From Thermococcus sp. JdF3 (GTDB lineage: Archaea > Methanobacteriota_B > Thermococci > Thermococcales > Thermococcaceae), in assembly GCF_012027495.1 (NCBI RefSeq), contig NZ_SNUK01000007.1, positions 61,785-125,784 on the forward strand: a stretch of 64,000 nt of DNA, given 5' to 3'. Both the position numbers and the translations under genes were made by a program. Under the pieces are notes generated by a model, which was not told the origin of the DNA, made no database searches, and worked only from the letters and a program-made list of their open reading frames with translations. Within the stretch, counting starts at the first letter, position 1. Each line of letters starts with the position of its first letter. This document shows positions 53,163 through 62,607 of the stretch, piece after piece.

Positions 53163-53906
53163 ATGCTCACACCGGAAAAAGTCATCGAGTACTACTTCGG
53201 AATCATAACGGTGGTCGGAGGCCTGTCCGTTCTGCTGGCAATCAAGTACACCCTCCGGAGATGGCGCTCCTTTCCCGGGAGCGGCTGGAAGGTTCAGGGA
53301 TTTGCCCTCGGTATTCTCGGCCTGGTCGTGGCATCCTTCCTTGAGGCGCCCCTCCTCTTCCTCAAGACGTGGATTGCGCTGGCCTTCGCTGCCGGGATAA
53401 TCGAGGAGTCCGTGAAGCTCCTGCCCCTGAAGTTCTTCGGGCGCTCGCCGGAATGGGAGAGGTGGAAGCTCGTCATCGGGGCAGGCCTTTTCCTCGGGAT
53501 TGTAGAGGGAATAATGTACACCGCAGGAATCTTCGCCCTGAACCAAGAACCCTACCTGGTGGCCGTTAGGGTGGTGCTTATGGGACTGCACACGGTCTGG
53601 GCGGCTATTTCCGTTGGCTTCCTGCTCGGCGAGACCGGGTGGAAACGCTTCACAGGGCTGGCCTTTTCGATGGTCGCCCACGCCCTCTACGACCTCCCCT
53701 CCCTGGCCACGGTGGACGGCTATTCGGGAAACGCGATCGCTTACCTGGCCGGCCTCTCGACAGGTTTCCTTCTCGCAACCCCGCTCATGGCGAAGAGGGC
53801 CGCCGAGCTGGCCGGAAAACTGGTTCCCGAGGAAGGTGAAGAAACGGGCGAGGTGCGGGAAAACGCTGAAGAAACTGAGGAAAGCGAGGTCACCTCTTCG
53901 CCTTGA
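53163..53906 (+). CDS. PrsW-like intramembrane metalloprotease
   Basis: 247 residues with about seven membrane helices and the PrsW/CAAX-protease-related motifs: [12 protein letters not shown] (EExxK), [25 protein letters not shown] and [13 protein letters not shown], where Glu and His residues would bind zinc in the membrane. The C-terminal tail is very acidic ([20 protein letters not shown]). ATG 53163 is preferred. Its end overlaps the convergent DNA ligase gene by 17 bases. Substrate unknown. Confidence 0.82.
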   Translation: MLTPEKVIEYYFGIITVVGGLSVLLAIKYTLRRWRSFPGSGWKVQGFALGILGLVVASFLEAPLLFLKTWIALAFAAGIIEESVKLLPLKFFGRSPEWERWKLVIGAGLFLGIVEGIMYTAGIFALNQEPYLVAVRVVLMGLHTVWAAISVGFLLGETGWKRFTGLAFSMVAHALYDLPSLATVDGYSGNAIAYLAGLSTGFLLATPLMAKRAAELAGKLVPEEGEETGEVRENAEETEESEVTSSP

Positions 53907-55569
53907 ACCTCTCCTGGAACTCGTAGAGCTGGGCTATGCGCTCGATTGTGTCCACCTCCTCCGGACTCTTGTCCTCCCTCAAAGCGACGTAGCGCGGGAA
54001 CCTCAACGCAAAGCCGCTCCTGTACTTGGGGCTCTTCTGTATCTCCTGGTAGGTGACCTGGATAACAACCTTCGGCTCTATCTCGACGTACTTGCCCTCC
54101 TCGCGGACTATGAGGGGCTTGAGCATCCTGGTGAACTCGGCCAGATCCTCGTCGGTGAAGCCGCTCCCAACCTTTCCAACAGGGACGAACTCGCCGCTGT
54201 GCGGGTCGAAGGCAGCTACCAGGAAGGAGCCGAGGAGGTGTGCGCGCCTTCCCTCGCCCCACTCCGCACCGATGATGACGAGGTCGAGGTCCTCCATGGT
54301 GGGCTTTATCTTTAGCCACTTCTTGCCCCTGTTTCCCGGCTCGTAAACCGAATCCAGGCGCTTCGCCATCAGCCCCTCGTGGCCGAGCTCAAGGGCGCGC
54401 TGGTAAAAGGTCCCCGCCTCGTCGGCGCTCCCGGTGACCAGCTGCTCCGCCAGCCTTATCCGCTCACCCGGGGAGATTATACCCTCAAGCCTCTCCCTGC
54501 GCTCGGAGAAGGGGGTGTCTATCAGCCCCTCACCGTCAACGTAGAGGACATCGAAGAGGTTCAGCTCAAGGGGAATCTTCTCTATCATCTCCTCGATGTT
54601 GTACTTCCGCCTGAACCTCCTCAGCACGTACTGGAAGGGTCTGGGCTTTCCACCCTCACCCACTGCAACGAGTTCGCCCTCCACGATAGCCTTTTCAGCT
54701 TTTACGCTCTCCAGGACGGCGTCAACAACCTCCGGAATGGACTTCGTCACGTTCTCCAGCCTGCGGGAGTATATAACAACCCTGCCGCCGTCCTTGTGAA
54801 CCTGAACGCGTGCCCCATCGTATTTTATCTCGAACGCCGCCTTTCCGCCCATCTCCGTCAGCGCTTCCCTCACGCTGGCCGCGTTCTGGGCGAGCATCGG
54901 CCTTATGGGCTTGCCCACCTGGATTCTGACCTTTGAGAGGCCGTCGTTGCCCTCAAGCTTCGCAACCTTTGCCACGTATCCGAAGTCGCTCGTGAGCATG
55001 TAGGCCCTCTCTACGAGTTCGGCCTTGACGCCAAAGGCGCTCGCTATGGCATCTCTCATGAGTCCCTCTGCAACGCCCGTCCTCATCGTCCCGAGGACGG
55101 TTCTGGCGAGGTACTTGCCCTCCTCCGGTCCGGCGTCCATGAAGAGGTTGGCCAGATACTTCAGCTTTCTGTCCTGACTCCCCTGCCCGCTGGCCTCGGC
55201 TATCTTCACGAAGGTGTCGTAGACGCGCTTTATGGTCAGCGGCTGGGAGAAGAAGCTCTTCTGTCTTTTCTTCTTCAGGGCTAAAGCAACGCTCTCCCCG
55301 AGGTCTCCGGTGTCCCTCACCGAGTTCTCTATCTCACGCTCGGGAACGCCGGTGGCCATGGAAACGGCCTTTATGAGGAGCTTCTCGCCCACACCAAGCT
55401 CCCTCTCGTCCCAGTCCGGGAAGACCTTTCCGAGGATGATGTAGGGGATTATCTCGAGGAGCTCATCGGATGCCTTCCTGAGGAAATCGGAGACGAACCT
55501 TGTCTTGAGGGTTTTGAGGGTTGTTTTTTCCAGGCGTCTGTAAAGGTCTGCCAGTTCGGAGTACCTCAT
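53890..55569 (-). CDS. lig: ATP-dependent DNA ligase
   Basis: 559 residues: N-terminal DNA-binding domain, adenylation domain with the catalytic Lys in [14 protein letters not shown] (motif I), [12 protein letters not shown] (III), [15 protein letters not shown] (IV), KKWLKIKP (V) and an OB-fold C-terminal domain. It seals nicks in replication and repair. Thermococcus ligases are known to use ATP and in some reports NAD+ or ADP. ATG 55569 has GGTGGTGAGT upstream; GTG 55578 is possible. Confidence 0.96.
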   Translation of the reverse strand: MRYSELADLYRRLEKTTLKTLKTRFVSDFLRKASDELLEIIPYIILGKVFPDWDERELGVGEKLLIKAVSMATGVPEREIENSVRDTGDLGESVALALKKKRQKSFFSQPLTIKRVYDTFVKIAEASGQGSQDRKLKYLANLFMDAGPEEGKYLARTVLGTMRTGVAEGLMRDAIASAFGVKAELVERAYMLTSDFGYVAKVAKLEGNDGLSKVRIQVGKPIRPMLAQNAASVREALTEMGGKAAFEIKYDGARVQVHKDGGRVVIYSRRLENVTKSIPEVVDAVLESVKAEKAIVEGELVAVGEGGKPRPFQYVLRRFRRKYNIEEMIEKIPLELNLFDVLYVDGEGLIDTPFSERRERLEGIISPGERIRLAEQLVTGSADEAGTFYQRALELGHEGLMAKRLDSVYEPGNRGKKWLKIKPTMEDLDLVIIGAEWGEGRRAHLLGSFLVAAFDPHSGEFVPVGKVGSGFTDEDLAEFTRMLKPLIVREEGKYVEIEPKVVIQVTYQEIQKSPKYRSGFALRFPRYVALREDKSPEEVDTIERIAQLYEFQERFKAKR

Positions 55570-55653
55570 ACTCACCACCTATGGATGGATTAGAATGGAG
55601 GGATAAAAGGATATTGGGTTACCGTTAAATATTCCGGGTACGTACGAAAAACC

Positions 55654-56043
55654 ATGAGGGAGGAGATAGAAAGGGAGCTGGAAGTTTCAGAGGAGGAGCT
55701 TTCCTCGGCCCAAATCCTTTTCGAACATGGAAAGTACCGGGACGCCATAAGCAGGGCGTACTATTCGATGTTTCACTCCGCCAAAGCCCTCCTGCTGATC
55801 AAGGGGATTGCCCCAAAGAAGCATTCGGGAACACTTGCAATGCTTGGCACGTCATACATAAAGGAGGGACTTCTGGGCGAATACTACGGAAAAGCCTTTA
55901 CTAAGGCATTCCAGATGAGAAGTCAAGCGGATTACAACGTCATGTACACGCCCTCCAGAGAGGAAGCCGAAGAAATACTGGAACTGGCCATGGATTTCCT
56001 CGAAAAATCAAGGGAGATGGTCTCAAAATGGATGCAAGAATGA
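55654..56043 (+). CDS. HEPN-domain protein of a HEPN-MNT pair
   Basis: 129 residues of the helical HEPN fold. The Rx4-6H site is in SRAYYSMFHSAKALL, where Arg and His are six residues apart, the RNase-type motif of toxin HEPNs. The second helix pair includes KEGLLGEYYGKAFTKAFQMR. The stop overlaps the MNT gene by 16 bases. In characterised systems the HEPN partner is a toxin RNase inhibited by the nucleotidyltransferase, often by AMPylation. Confidence 0.88.
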   Translation: MREEIERELEVSEEELSSAQILFEHGKYRDAISRAYYSMFHSAKALLLIKGIAPKKHSGTLAMLGTSYIKEGLLGEYYGKAFTKAFQMRSQADYNVMYTPSREEAEEILELAMDFLEKSREMVSKWMQE

Positions 56044-56333
56044 AAGCGCTGGAGGACTTCCTGAAGTTTCTGAAGGGCAACTTTGAGGGACGCATTGAGG
56101 AAGTTTACCTGTTCGGCTCATATGTTAGGGGTGACTACACGGAAGAGAGCGATGTGGACCTGCTTGTGGTTGGTGATGTCTCCCTTGATGAACTGATAGA
56201 CGGGATATTTAACGTACTGATGAGGCATGGCGTAGTTCTCAACGTGGTGGTGGAAAAGCCGGAGGAGTTCAAAAGGTGGAGGGATACCTCCTTCCACCGC
56301 ACCGTTATAAACGAAGGGATAAGGGTTTACTAA
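56028..56333 (+). CDS. Minimal nucleotidyltransferase (MNT) of a HEPN-MNT pair
   Basis: 101 residues with the MNT motif LFGSYVRGDYTEESDVDLLVV: GS, then D-x-D for metal and nucleotide binding. A later acidic residue in VVLNVVVEKPEE probably completes the site. Start ATG 56028 lies inside the HEPN gene; ATG 56040, which overlaps the HEPN stop as ATGA, is the alternative. The end overlaps the pantoate kinase gene by 4 bases on the other strand. Confidence 0.88.
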   Translation: MDARMKALEDFLKFLKGNFEGRIEEVYLFGSYVRGDYTEESDVDLLVVGDVSLDELIDGIFNVLMRHGVVLNVVVEKPEEFKRWRDTSFHRTVINEGIRVY

Positions 56334-57232
56334 CCAACCCACCTGCCAACCTTCGGTCTGCCCTCGTGGATTCCGGTCACGTCGTAGGGCAGGTTGAGGT
56401 CGGAGAGGAGGTTCTTGGCGTTCTCCACCTCCTTCTCCCCGAGAAGGGCGAAGAGGCCCCTTCCGAGCATTATCATGGAGCTGGGGGTGGAAATAACTTT
56501 GTCCAGCTCCCTCGCCAGTTCCAGGAGTTCACCGCTCAGGAGGCCGGTTTTCTCCGCGAATTCCCTCGCGAGGGCCATCATCCTCTCCGGCCTCGGTTCC
56601 AGGAGGAGCTTCTCAAGTGCCCCCTTCCCCTCGCGCTCTATGGCCTCCACGACGTCCCCGTCCAGAACCTCCCTGGTTGAAAGCCTGCCCAGGGGGACGA
56701 CGAGAACGCGGTAATCCTCGAAGAAGAGGTTGTCAACGATGCCAACGCCCGGGCCGCCGGCCTTCACGCGAACCTCTATCCCGCCGGCCAGCTGGCCCAC
56801 GACGTCCCCGAGACCGCCCCTGTTGAGGATCTCGTACTTGTGCGCTACCTGAGCCGCTTTAAGCCACGTCCCACCGAAGGCGTAGCTCAAAGCCAAGGCC
56901 GTTCCCAATGCACCACCGGCGCTGTTGCCGAAGCCGTAGCCGTTCGGGAAATCGAAGTACTGCCAGATTTCAACCTCTCCCGTAAAATCATCGGGAACTA
57001 TCTCATCTGAAACTGAATAGCTTATGACCGCCCTTTCCCTCCCAACCGGCTCGCCGTTGAAGGCGATGTGTACGTGTCTCTCGAGGGTGCCGGTATCTAT
57101 GCTCGCGAAGACGTTGACACCCCTGTCAAGGTTTACCCCGGCCCCGAGGGAACCGGCCTTGAGGGGGTCGTCGTGAAATTTGGGGACGAAAAAAGCCGTT
57201 ATGTGAGCCGGAACGAAGGTTCTAACGAGCAA
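56330..57232 (-). CDS. Pantoate kinase (archaeal, GHMP superfamily)
   Basis: 300 residues. FVPAHITAFFVPKFHDDPLK at the start, the GHMP ATP-binding loop GNGYGFGNSAGGALGTALAL in mid-protein (here NGYGFGNSAGGA), and RGGLGDVVGQLAGGIEVRVK. It phosphorylates pantoate as the first archaeal step to CoA, with phosphopantothenate synthetase encoded elsewhere. Start is TTG 57232 four bases after GGAGGTGA. It lies next to DNA ligase and the HEPN-MNT pair, an order I recall partly from T. kodakarensis. Confidence 0.9.
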   Translation of the reverse strand: MLVRTFVPAHITAFFVPKFHDDPLKAGSLGAGVNLDRGVNVFASIDTGTLERHVHIAFNGEPVGRERAVISYSVSDEIVPDDFTGEVEIWQYFDFPNGYGFGNSAGGALGTALALSYAFGGTWLKAAQVAHKYEILNRGGLGDVVGQLAGGIEVRVKAGGPGVGIVDNLFFEDYRVLVVPLGRLSTREVLDGDVVEAIEREGKGALEKLLLEPRPERMMALAREFAEKTGLLSGELLELARELDKVISTPSSMIMLGRGLFALLGEKEVENAKNLLSDLNLPYDVTGIHEGRPKVGRWVG

Positions 57233-57298
57233 CCTCTCACCTCCGAGAAAAGTGCACCCTCGGCCTTTTAAAAGTGGCGAGAAAGGAAAAAGAAAACA

Positions 57299-58894
57299 TC
57301 AGTCCTCGGCCACGTAGACCGGAACCCTGCCGTGGGGTATGCCGTACTTCTTGCCGTACCACTCGCTGAGGAAGTACCAAGCGCCGACGAGGAGGATCAG
57401 GCCGAGCGGAAGGAGCACCGCCCAGCTGTGGACACCGAAGCCAAAGAGTATGTAGAGGAATACTCCGACGCTCGATGCGGTTACCGCGTACGGCACCTGC
57501 GTTGTGACGTGGTCTATGTGGTCCGAACCGGAGAACATCGAACTCATGATGGTCGTGTCGCTGATCGGCGAGCAGTGGTCGCCGAAGATACCGCCGGCGA
57601 AGACCGCACCGATGGCGGCGAAGACCTCCGGGCCAACGTAGCCCGTAACGCCGTAGGCGAGCGGTATGGCGATGGGCAGCATGATGCTGAAGGTTCCCCA
57701 GCTCGTTCCGGTCGTGAAGGAGATGAACATGGCGATGAGGAACACTATCAGCGGCACCCAGCCGCCGGTGACGCCGGCGCTCTTGGCGAGGTCAACGATG
57801 TAGGGCGCGGTTCCAACGGCGTCGGTGGCGCTCTTGATGCTCCAGGCCAGGAGCAGTATCGTGTTGGCTATGACCATCTGCTTCATTCCGCGGACGATGG
57901 CGTCCTCAGCCTCCTCGATGGTCATGCGCTTCATGGCAAGCACGAGGAAGAATGCCACCACGACCATGGCAAAGGAACCCCAGAGAAGCGCCAGGGCGGA
58001 GTCGGAGTTTCCAAGGACCTCCATGAGGCCGCCTTCAGCGTAGGCCGCGCCACCGCCGCCGGTGTACCACATGCCGTAGAGGGTGACGAATATGAGCGTC
58101 AGTATCGGCCAGATGAATATGTGGACGCTGCCGTCCTCCTTCGGCATGCCGAGGTCAACCTCGGTTGTCATGAGCGGCTTCGCACCGTCGCGGAGGACTT
58201 TACCCTCGGTCCTGGCGCGGTACTCTGCGTGGAGCATAGGGCCGTAATGCCTGTGGGTGAAGGCCACGATGAAGACCAGTATTATCGCGAGTATCGAGTA
58301 GAACCTGAAGGGAACGCTGTGCATCCAGGCGACGTAGGCGCCGTAGTCAACGTTGAGATCCTTGAAGGCGTCGCCGATGAGACCGACCTCGTAGCCTATC
58401 CAGGTGGAGACCAGCGCCAGTCCCGCAACGGGTGCCGCGGTCGAGTCGTCTATGTAGGCGAGCATCTCACGGGAGACCCTCGTCCTGTCGGTGATGGGCC
58501 TCATGGTGTTGCCGACTATGATGGTGTTGGTGTAGTCGTCGAAGAATATGAGCACACCGAGGAGCCATCCCATCATCGCGGCGCCGCGGCTGCTGCGCAC
58601 TTTGCTCGCCAGGGCGCGGCCTATTGCCATCGCTCCTCCCGACTTGTATATCAGTCCCACGCCCGCACCGATGAGGAAGTCGAAGAGCAGTATCTTGACG
58701 TTCCAGTCATCGATGGCGTTGCCTACTATCCAGTCGAGGGTCTGGGTGGTTCCCGTCACCGGGTTCCAGCCGGAGACCATCACACCTCCAATCCAGACAC
58801 CAGCAAAGAGAGCCAGGATAACCCTCTTCGTCCATATCGCCAGGATAATAGCCACCAGCGGTGGCAGCAGAGACAGTATCCCGAAGTCCGACAC
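57299..58894 (-). CDS. nhaC: NhaC-family Na+/H+ antiporter
   Basis: 531 residues with about eleven to twelve helices. Features: LLPPLVAIILAIWTKRVILA, GVLIFFDDYTNTIIVGNTMR, FISFTTGTSWGTFSIMLPIA and IFGDHCSPISDTTIMSSMFS, the hallmark acidic and Asn/Ser sites of NhaC. It exchanges Na+ for H+ at the membrane. GTG 58894 is taken as start because GGAGGTGAAACC directly precedes it; the longer frame to 59041 would add residues across the promoter region. Confidence 0.92.
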   Translation of the reverse strand: MSDFGILSLLPPLVAIILAIWTKRVILALFAGVWIGGVMVSGWNPVTGTTQTLDWIVGNAIDDWNVKILLFDFLIGAGVGLIYKSGGAMAIGRALASKVRSSRGAAMMGWLLGVLIFFDDYTNTIIVGNTMRPITDRTRVSREMLAYIDDSTAAPVAGLALVSTWIGYEVGLIGDAFKDLNVDYGAYVAWMHSVPFRFYSILAIILVFIVAFTHRHYGPMLHAEYRARTEGKVLRDGAKPLMTTEVDLGMPKEDGSVHIFIWPILTLIFVTLYGMWYTGGGGAAYAEGGLMEVLGNSDSALALLWGSFAMVVVAFFLVLAMKRMTIEEAEDAIVRGMKQMVIANTILLLAWSIKSATDAVGTAPYIVDLAKSAGVTGGWVPLIVFLIAMFISFTTGTSWGTFSIMLPIAIPLAYGVTGYVGPEVFAAIGAVFAGGIFGDHCSPISDTTIMSSMFSGSDHIDHVTTQVPYAVTASSVGVFLYILFGFGVHSWAVLLPLGLILLVGAWYFLSEWYGKKYGIPHGRVPVYVAED

Positions 58895-59203
58895 GGTTTC
58901 ACCTCCAACGGGTTTCAACCCCATAAATATCGGCAATATATAAATTTTCCTGGAATATTTTTGACATACTGTCAGCGTTTCGAAAATGCTGCTGAACTGC
59001 CATGCAGACCCATGATATTGTGTGGCCATTTCAGTGAACATTGCCGTTGCCCTGTATTATGACATACTTTCAAGTACATTAATGCGCACCACCACCATAA
59101 AAACCTTTCTCAAAAAAAGCTTCAGCGGAATACCACAAAGACCTTACAAAACGGTAGGGGTTCACTGGTTACTTGGAATAGTAATTGAAAGATGAAGAAA
59201 GAT
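58895..59203. other. 309-base intergenic region upstream of nhaC with repeated TGACATACT elements
   Basis: It holds the nhaC TATA box (TATATATTGCC read on the minus strand, near 58932-58943) and two copies of TGACATACTNTCA at 58962-58974 and 59060-59072. The first is a perfect 5-3-5 inverted repeat. No ORF longer than a few codons with a ribosome binding site, and no RNA gene, was found. Confidence 0.5.
58962..58974 (-). promoter_or_regulatory. Candidate operator TGACA-TAC-TGTCA upstream of nhaC
   Basis: A perfect inverted repeat with a 3-base centre, about 20-30 bases upstream of the TATA box. A second copy with one changed base lies 98 bases further upstream at 59060-59072. The position suits an activator or repressor; the regulator is unknown. 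Confidence 0.4.
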
Positions 59204-59794
59204 TCATAATGCGGGTGAACCAATGAGTTCCTTAAGCCTGAGAAAGTCCTTTCTGAGCTCCTCCCTTATGGGCGGCCTGTAAAGTGCGGCGGCCGGGTGA
59301 TACATCGGCATTATGATTATCTTCCCGAAGAGAGTGTGGGTTTCGAAGGTTTTTCCGTGTATCTTGCTTATGGGTTCAGGGTCAAAGCCGAATTTCTCCA
59401 GGATGTACCTCATGGAGTGCCTGCCGAGCGGAACTATAACCCTGGGCCGGATGATGTCTATCTGTCTGTCGAGGTAGGGCGAACAGGCGTTGATTTCCTC
59501 CTCGGTCGGGTCACGGTTCTCCGGCGGGCGGCACTTGACTATGTTGGTTATGTAAACCTCATCCCTGGCGAGACCTATCTCAGCCAGGAGCTCGTCGAGA
59601 ACCTTTCCTGCCCTTCCGACGAAGGGGAGGCCCTTCTGATCTTCCCAGTAACCCGGAGCCTCGCCAACGAACATGACCCTGGCACCATAGCTCCCGGAAC
59701 CGGGAACGGCGTTGGTTCTAAGGCCCCCAAGCGGGCATTTCTGACAGGTTCTTATGCGCTCTTCAAGCTTCCTCATGAGTTCTTCCTTCCCCAT
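59204..59794 (-). CDS. udg: Uracil-DNA glycosylase, family 4
   Basis: 196 residues: RTCQKCPLGGLRTNAVPGSG, GEAPGYWEDQKGLPFVGRAG (motif A), YITNIVKCRPPENRDPTEEE and MYHPAAALYRPPIREE (motif B). Four Cys (in CQKC, VKC and NAC) hold a 4Fe-4S cluster. It removes uracil arising from cytosine deamination, which is rapid at high temperature. Followed upstream by a small protein gene on the same strand, nine bases away. Confidence 0.95.
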   Translation of the reverse strand: MGKEELMRKLEERIRTCQKCPLGGLRTNAVPGSGSYGARVMFVGEAPGYWEDQKGLPFVGRAGKVLDELLAEIGLARDEVYITNIVKCRPPENRDPTEEEINACSPYLDRQIDIIRPRVIVPLGRHSMRYILEKFGFDPEPISKIHGKTFETHTLFGKIIIMPMYHPAAALYRPPIREELRKDFLRLKELIGSPAL

Positions 59795-59803
59795 GGGAGC
59801 ACC

Positions 59804-60154
59804 TCATGAGAGCGTCTTCTGGGAGAGATAGGCTCTGAGGAACTCGACCCAGGCGGTGTAGTAGCCCTTCTCGTACTCGTCCCTGAACTCGTGCTCGAGT
59901 ATCCCCTGGAAGTGCTCGAGGAGCTTCTCCGCCTTCTTCCTGTCGTGCTCGCTGATCAGCTGGACTATCAGGGAGTTTGGGTCGTTGTCCTTTATGGCGC
60001 TCATGAAGCCGTTTATGGCCTTTCCGTAGCCCCTGCCCCACTCGTCGGAGCCGGCCATCTTCTGAAGCTTCTCCAGGTGCCCCTTGGCCCTGGAAAAGTC
60101 CCTCTTTAGCAGAGCCCCCAGGAACATCTCCATCCTCATCTCTCTCGCCGGCAT
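59804..60154 (-). CDS. Small helical protein next to udg, unknown function
   Basis: 116 residues, all helix: MPAREMRMEMFLGALLKRDF, SRAKGHLEKLQKMAGSDEWG, KGYYTAWVEFLRAYLSQKTL. GGAGGTGGTAGA precedes ATG 60154; a longer frame to 60241 is not supported. It is 9 bases upstream of udg and so co-transcribed, which suggests but does not show a link with DNA repair. No family recognised. Confidence 0.75.
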   Translation of the reverse strand: MPAREMRMEMFLGALLKRDFSRAKGHLEKLQKMAGSDEWGRGYGKAINGFMSAIKDNDPNSLIVQLISEHDRKKAEKLLEHFQGILEHEFRDEYEKGYYTAWVEFLRAYLSQKTLS

Positions 60155-60276
60155 TCTACCACCTCCCCAAGGATAGTACGGCCGGCTTTTAATGGTTTCC
60201 TCGGATTGAACGGTTCCGTAGGCTACCCACATATGTCCCATACCTATGAAGGAAAATTTGCATATTTACGCAAAAG

Positions 60277-60284
60277 CTTTTATA
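60277..60284 (+). promoter_or_regulatory. TATA box of the tes-like gene with an inverted repeat before it
   Basis: CTTTTATA predicts a start about 30 bases before GAAGGGGTGAAACCC. TTTGC (60257-60261) and GCAAA (60270-60274) form an inverted repeat directly upstream of the BRE position and could be a regulator site. Confidence 0.45.
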
Positions 60285-60340
60285 CCCGGTGATTGGAGAG
60301 ATAAGCAGACATAGCGAAGTCAAACGAAGGGGTGAAACCC

Positions 60341-62110
60341 ATGGCCGAAAGTGTTGGTGAAGTTCCCAGCGGCGAAAAAGAGTTCGCCGAATCAACCCGC
60401 AGAATAAGGGATATTATCGAATTCCCCGAGATAAATGAGGAAGAGTTTGAACGCATGCTCAAGAGCGCAAGCAGGGCCTACGGAGGGCCCCTGCCCCACA
60501 GGACTTACTCCATCTGTCCCGAAACCAGGAGGATCGTTCCCGCCCTCGTATGGGAAAGGGATGGAAAGGTCTGGATAACCAAACGCTGCCCGGAGGGCAT
60601 GATAACCGATGTTTATTATGAAGACGTTGAGATGTACTACCGCTTCCAGAGGTGGAAGTACGACTTCAAGCTCATGAGCGTCAACGTTGAGAACACCGGC
60701 GCCAACTGCCCCTTCGACTGCGGTATGTGCGCCAGGCACCGCTCCCACACCAACCTGCTCAACATCGTGCTCACCAACCGCTGTAATTTAAGCTGCTGGT
60801 ATTGCTTCTTTTATGCCAAGGAAGGCCAGCCGATTTACGAGCCGACCCTCGAGCAGATTAGAATGATGCTCCGCAACGCCAAGAAGCAGCACCCGGTCGG
60901 AGCCAACGCCGTCCAGCTCACCGGCGGCGAGCCGACCCTCAGGGATGACCTCATCGAGATAATCAAAATCGCCAAGGAGGAGGGCTACGACCACGTCCAG
61001 CTCAACACCGATGGAATAAAGCTCGCCTTCGAGCCGGAGCTGGTAAAGAAGATTCGCGAGGCGGGCGTTAATACCCTCTACATGAGCTACGACGGAATGA
61101 CGCCCCAGACCAACTGGAAGAACCACTGGGAGGTTCCCCTCATCTTCGAGAACGTCAGGAAGGCCGGAGGGCCGGGAATAGTCCTCGTGCCCACCACCAT
61201 AAGGAACGTGAACGACCACGAACTCGGGGCCATAATCAACTTCGGTCTGAACCACCTCGACATCGTCAGGGGTGTAAACTTCCAGCCGATTTCCCAGGTT
61301 GGAAGGGTCCCCAAGAAGGAGCGCCAGAGGTTCAGGATAACCATACCCGGCGCCATTAAGAGGATTGAGGAGCAGACCAACGGGGCAATAGCCATGGACG
61401 ACTGGTACCCGATTCCAATAGCGGGACACATAGCGCGCTTCTTCGAGGCCTTCACCGGCTCCCGTTACTACATGACCAGCCACTACTGCTGTGGCGCCGC
61501 CACCTACGTCTTCCTCGACCGCGAGAACAAGCGCGTCGTCCCGATAAGCAGGTTCCTCGACGTCGAGGGCTTCGTCGAGTACCTCGAGACCAGGGCCGAG
61601 GAGATAGAGCAGTGGAAAACCATGGGCAGGTTCCAGAAGCTCAAGCTCGGGGCCGAGATCTTCATGAAGTTCCGCTCCTTCTACGATGACAGGTACGCGC
61701 CGAAAGGCATCAAAGTCCTCGACCTCATCAAGAACGCCTTCATGTACGGCAACTACGACGCCCTCGGAAAGTTCCACACCAACGCCCTCTTCCTCGGCAT
61801 GATGCACTTCATGGACGAGTACAACTACGACGTCGAGCGCGTCGAGCGCTGCGTCATCCACTACGCCATGCCCGACGGCAGAACTGTGCCGTTCTGTACC
61901 TTCAACGTGATCCCTGAACTCTACCGCGACAAGGTGCAGTCCCAGTTCAGCTACACCTGGGAAGAGTGGAAGGCAATGCACCCGGACTGGGACTACCGCA
62001 GGGACAAATACATCAGGACGAAGGAGTTCGTTGAGAGGATGAAGAACAGCGAGCTCTACAGAAAGACATACATTGACATAGAGAACTACTTCGGCCCGAA
62101 TACGAGGTGA
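60341..62110 (+). CDS. tes: Radical SAM protein, probable tetraether lipid synthase (Tes)
   Basis: 589 residues. Before the radical SAM core is an extra Cys set, NCPFDCGMCARHRSHT, then NRCNLSCWYCFFYAKEG (CxxxCxxC for the SAM cluster), LTGGEPTLRDDLIEII, a TIM-barrel region and further Cys (SHYCCGAATYVF, VERCVIHYAMPDG). This arrangement matches the MJ0619-like enzymes shown to couple archaeol biphytanyl chains into tetraethers, as far as I can recall. It would act on membrane lipids at high temperature. ATG 60341 follows GGGGTGAAACCC. Confidence 0.8.
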   Translation: MAESVGEVPSGEKEFAESTRRIRDIIEFPEINEEEFERMLKSASRAYGGPLPHRTYSICPETRRIVPALVWERDGKVWITKRCPEGMITDVYYEDVEMYYRFQRWKYDFKLMSVNVENTGANCPFDCGMCARHRSHTNLLNIVLTNRCNLSCWYCFFYAKEGQPIYEPTLEQIRMMLRNAKKQHPVGANAVQLTGGEPTLRDDLIEIIKIAKEEGYDHVQLNTDGIKLAFEPELVKKIREAGVNTLYMSYDGMTPQTNWKNHWEVPLIFENVRKAGGPGIVLVPTTIRNVNDHELGAIINFGLNHLDIVRGVNFQPISQVGRVPKKERQRFRITIPGAIKRIEEQTNGAIAMDDWYPIPIAGHIARFFEAFTGSRYYMTSHYCCGAATYVFLDRENKRVVPISRFLDVEGFVEYLETRAEEIEQWKTMGRFQKLKLGAEIFMKFRSFYDDRYAPKGIKVLDLIKNAFMYGNYDALGKFHTNALFLGMMHFMDEYNYDVERVERCVIHYAMPDGRTVPFCTFNVIPELYRDKVQSQFSYTWEEWKAMHPDWDYRRDKYIRTKEFVERMKNSELYRKTYIDIENYFGPNTR

Positions 62111-62115
62111 TTGCG

Positions 62116-62418
62116 ATGAGCGGGAGGGTTTACAACAAGACCCTTATCAGGATGGACTTCAAGTTCGGCAGGATAACCCCCGAAGAGGCCCGCGCCAGAC
62201 AGTACGAGCTCCTCAGGGACGGACGGGTATGGAGGGCGTTCATCAACGGCTACGCCAAGAACGGTTTCGTGGTCTTCGACGGGGAAACCCTCTCAAAGGA
62301 GGAGGTGCTTGAAAAGCTGAGGGGCTTCGAGCCGGAGGTAACCTCCATCGGGAGGCTTACCGTCGGGGAGCTCGTAGAGTCCAGCTACTCATGGAACAAC
62401 GTCCTTTCAAAGGCGTGA
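62116..62418 (+). CDS. Small conserved protein downstream of the tes-like gene
   Basis: 100 residues: MSGRVYNKTLIRMDFKFGRI, a helical middle (TPEEARARQYELLRDGRVWR), and an end with LTVGELVESSYSWNNVLSKA. ATG 62116 follows GGTGATTGCG and lies 5 bases after the tes stop, so both are surely co-transcribed. It may assist Tes, for example as an electron or lipid carrier partner; no cofactor motif is seen. Confidence 0.7.
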   Translation: MSGRVYNKTLIRMDFKFGRITPEEARARQYELLRDGRVWRAFINGYAKNGFVVFDGETLSKEEVLEKLRGFEPEVTSIGRLTVGELVESSYSWNNVLSKA

Positions 62419-62607
62419 GGTGCATTCTTCTATCTTTACTCTCCGCCTTTTTAAATCGTGAATGATAGATGGACCTCACCGCGTGAACTGCTGTTTTCTG
62501 CTGTTGAATCTCCCCCAGAAGGACGAAGCTTCCAGAAGAGAAAAGTAATTACCTACATACCGCCCTACACAAAAGCGATTTAAGTTTTAAGCAGTATAAC
62601 ATCAATA

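Noticed and set aside
57332..59062. 576-codon plus-strand open frame opposite nhaC
   Set aside because: Its product is composed of low-complexity His/Asp/Glu/Gly-rich sequence typical of the antisense of a GC-rich membrane protein gene, and it has no ribosome binding site or known domain.
60788..61981. 397-codon minus-strand open frame opposite the tes-like gene
   Set aside because: Val/Leu/Glu/Gly-rich antisense artefact of a well-recognised radical SAM gene; no start signal.
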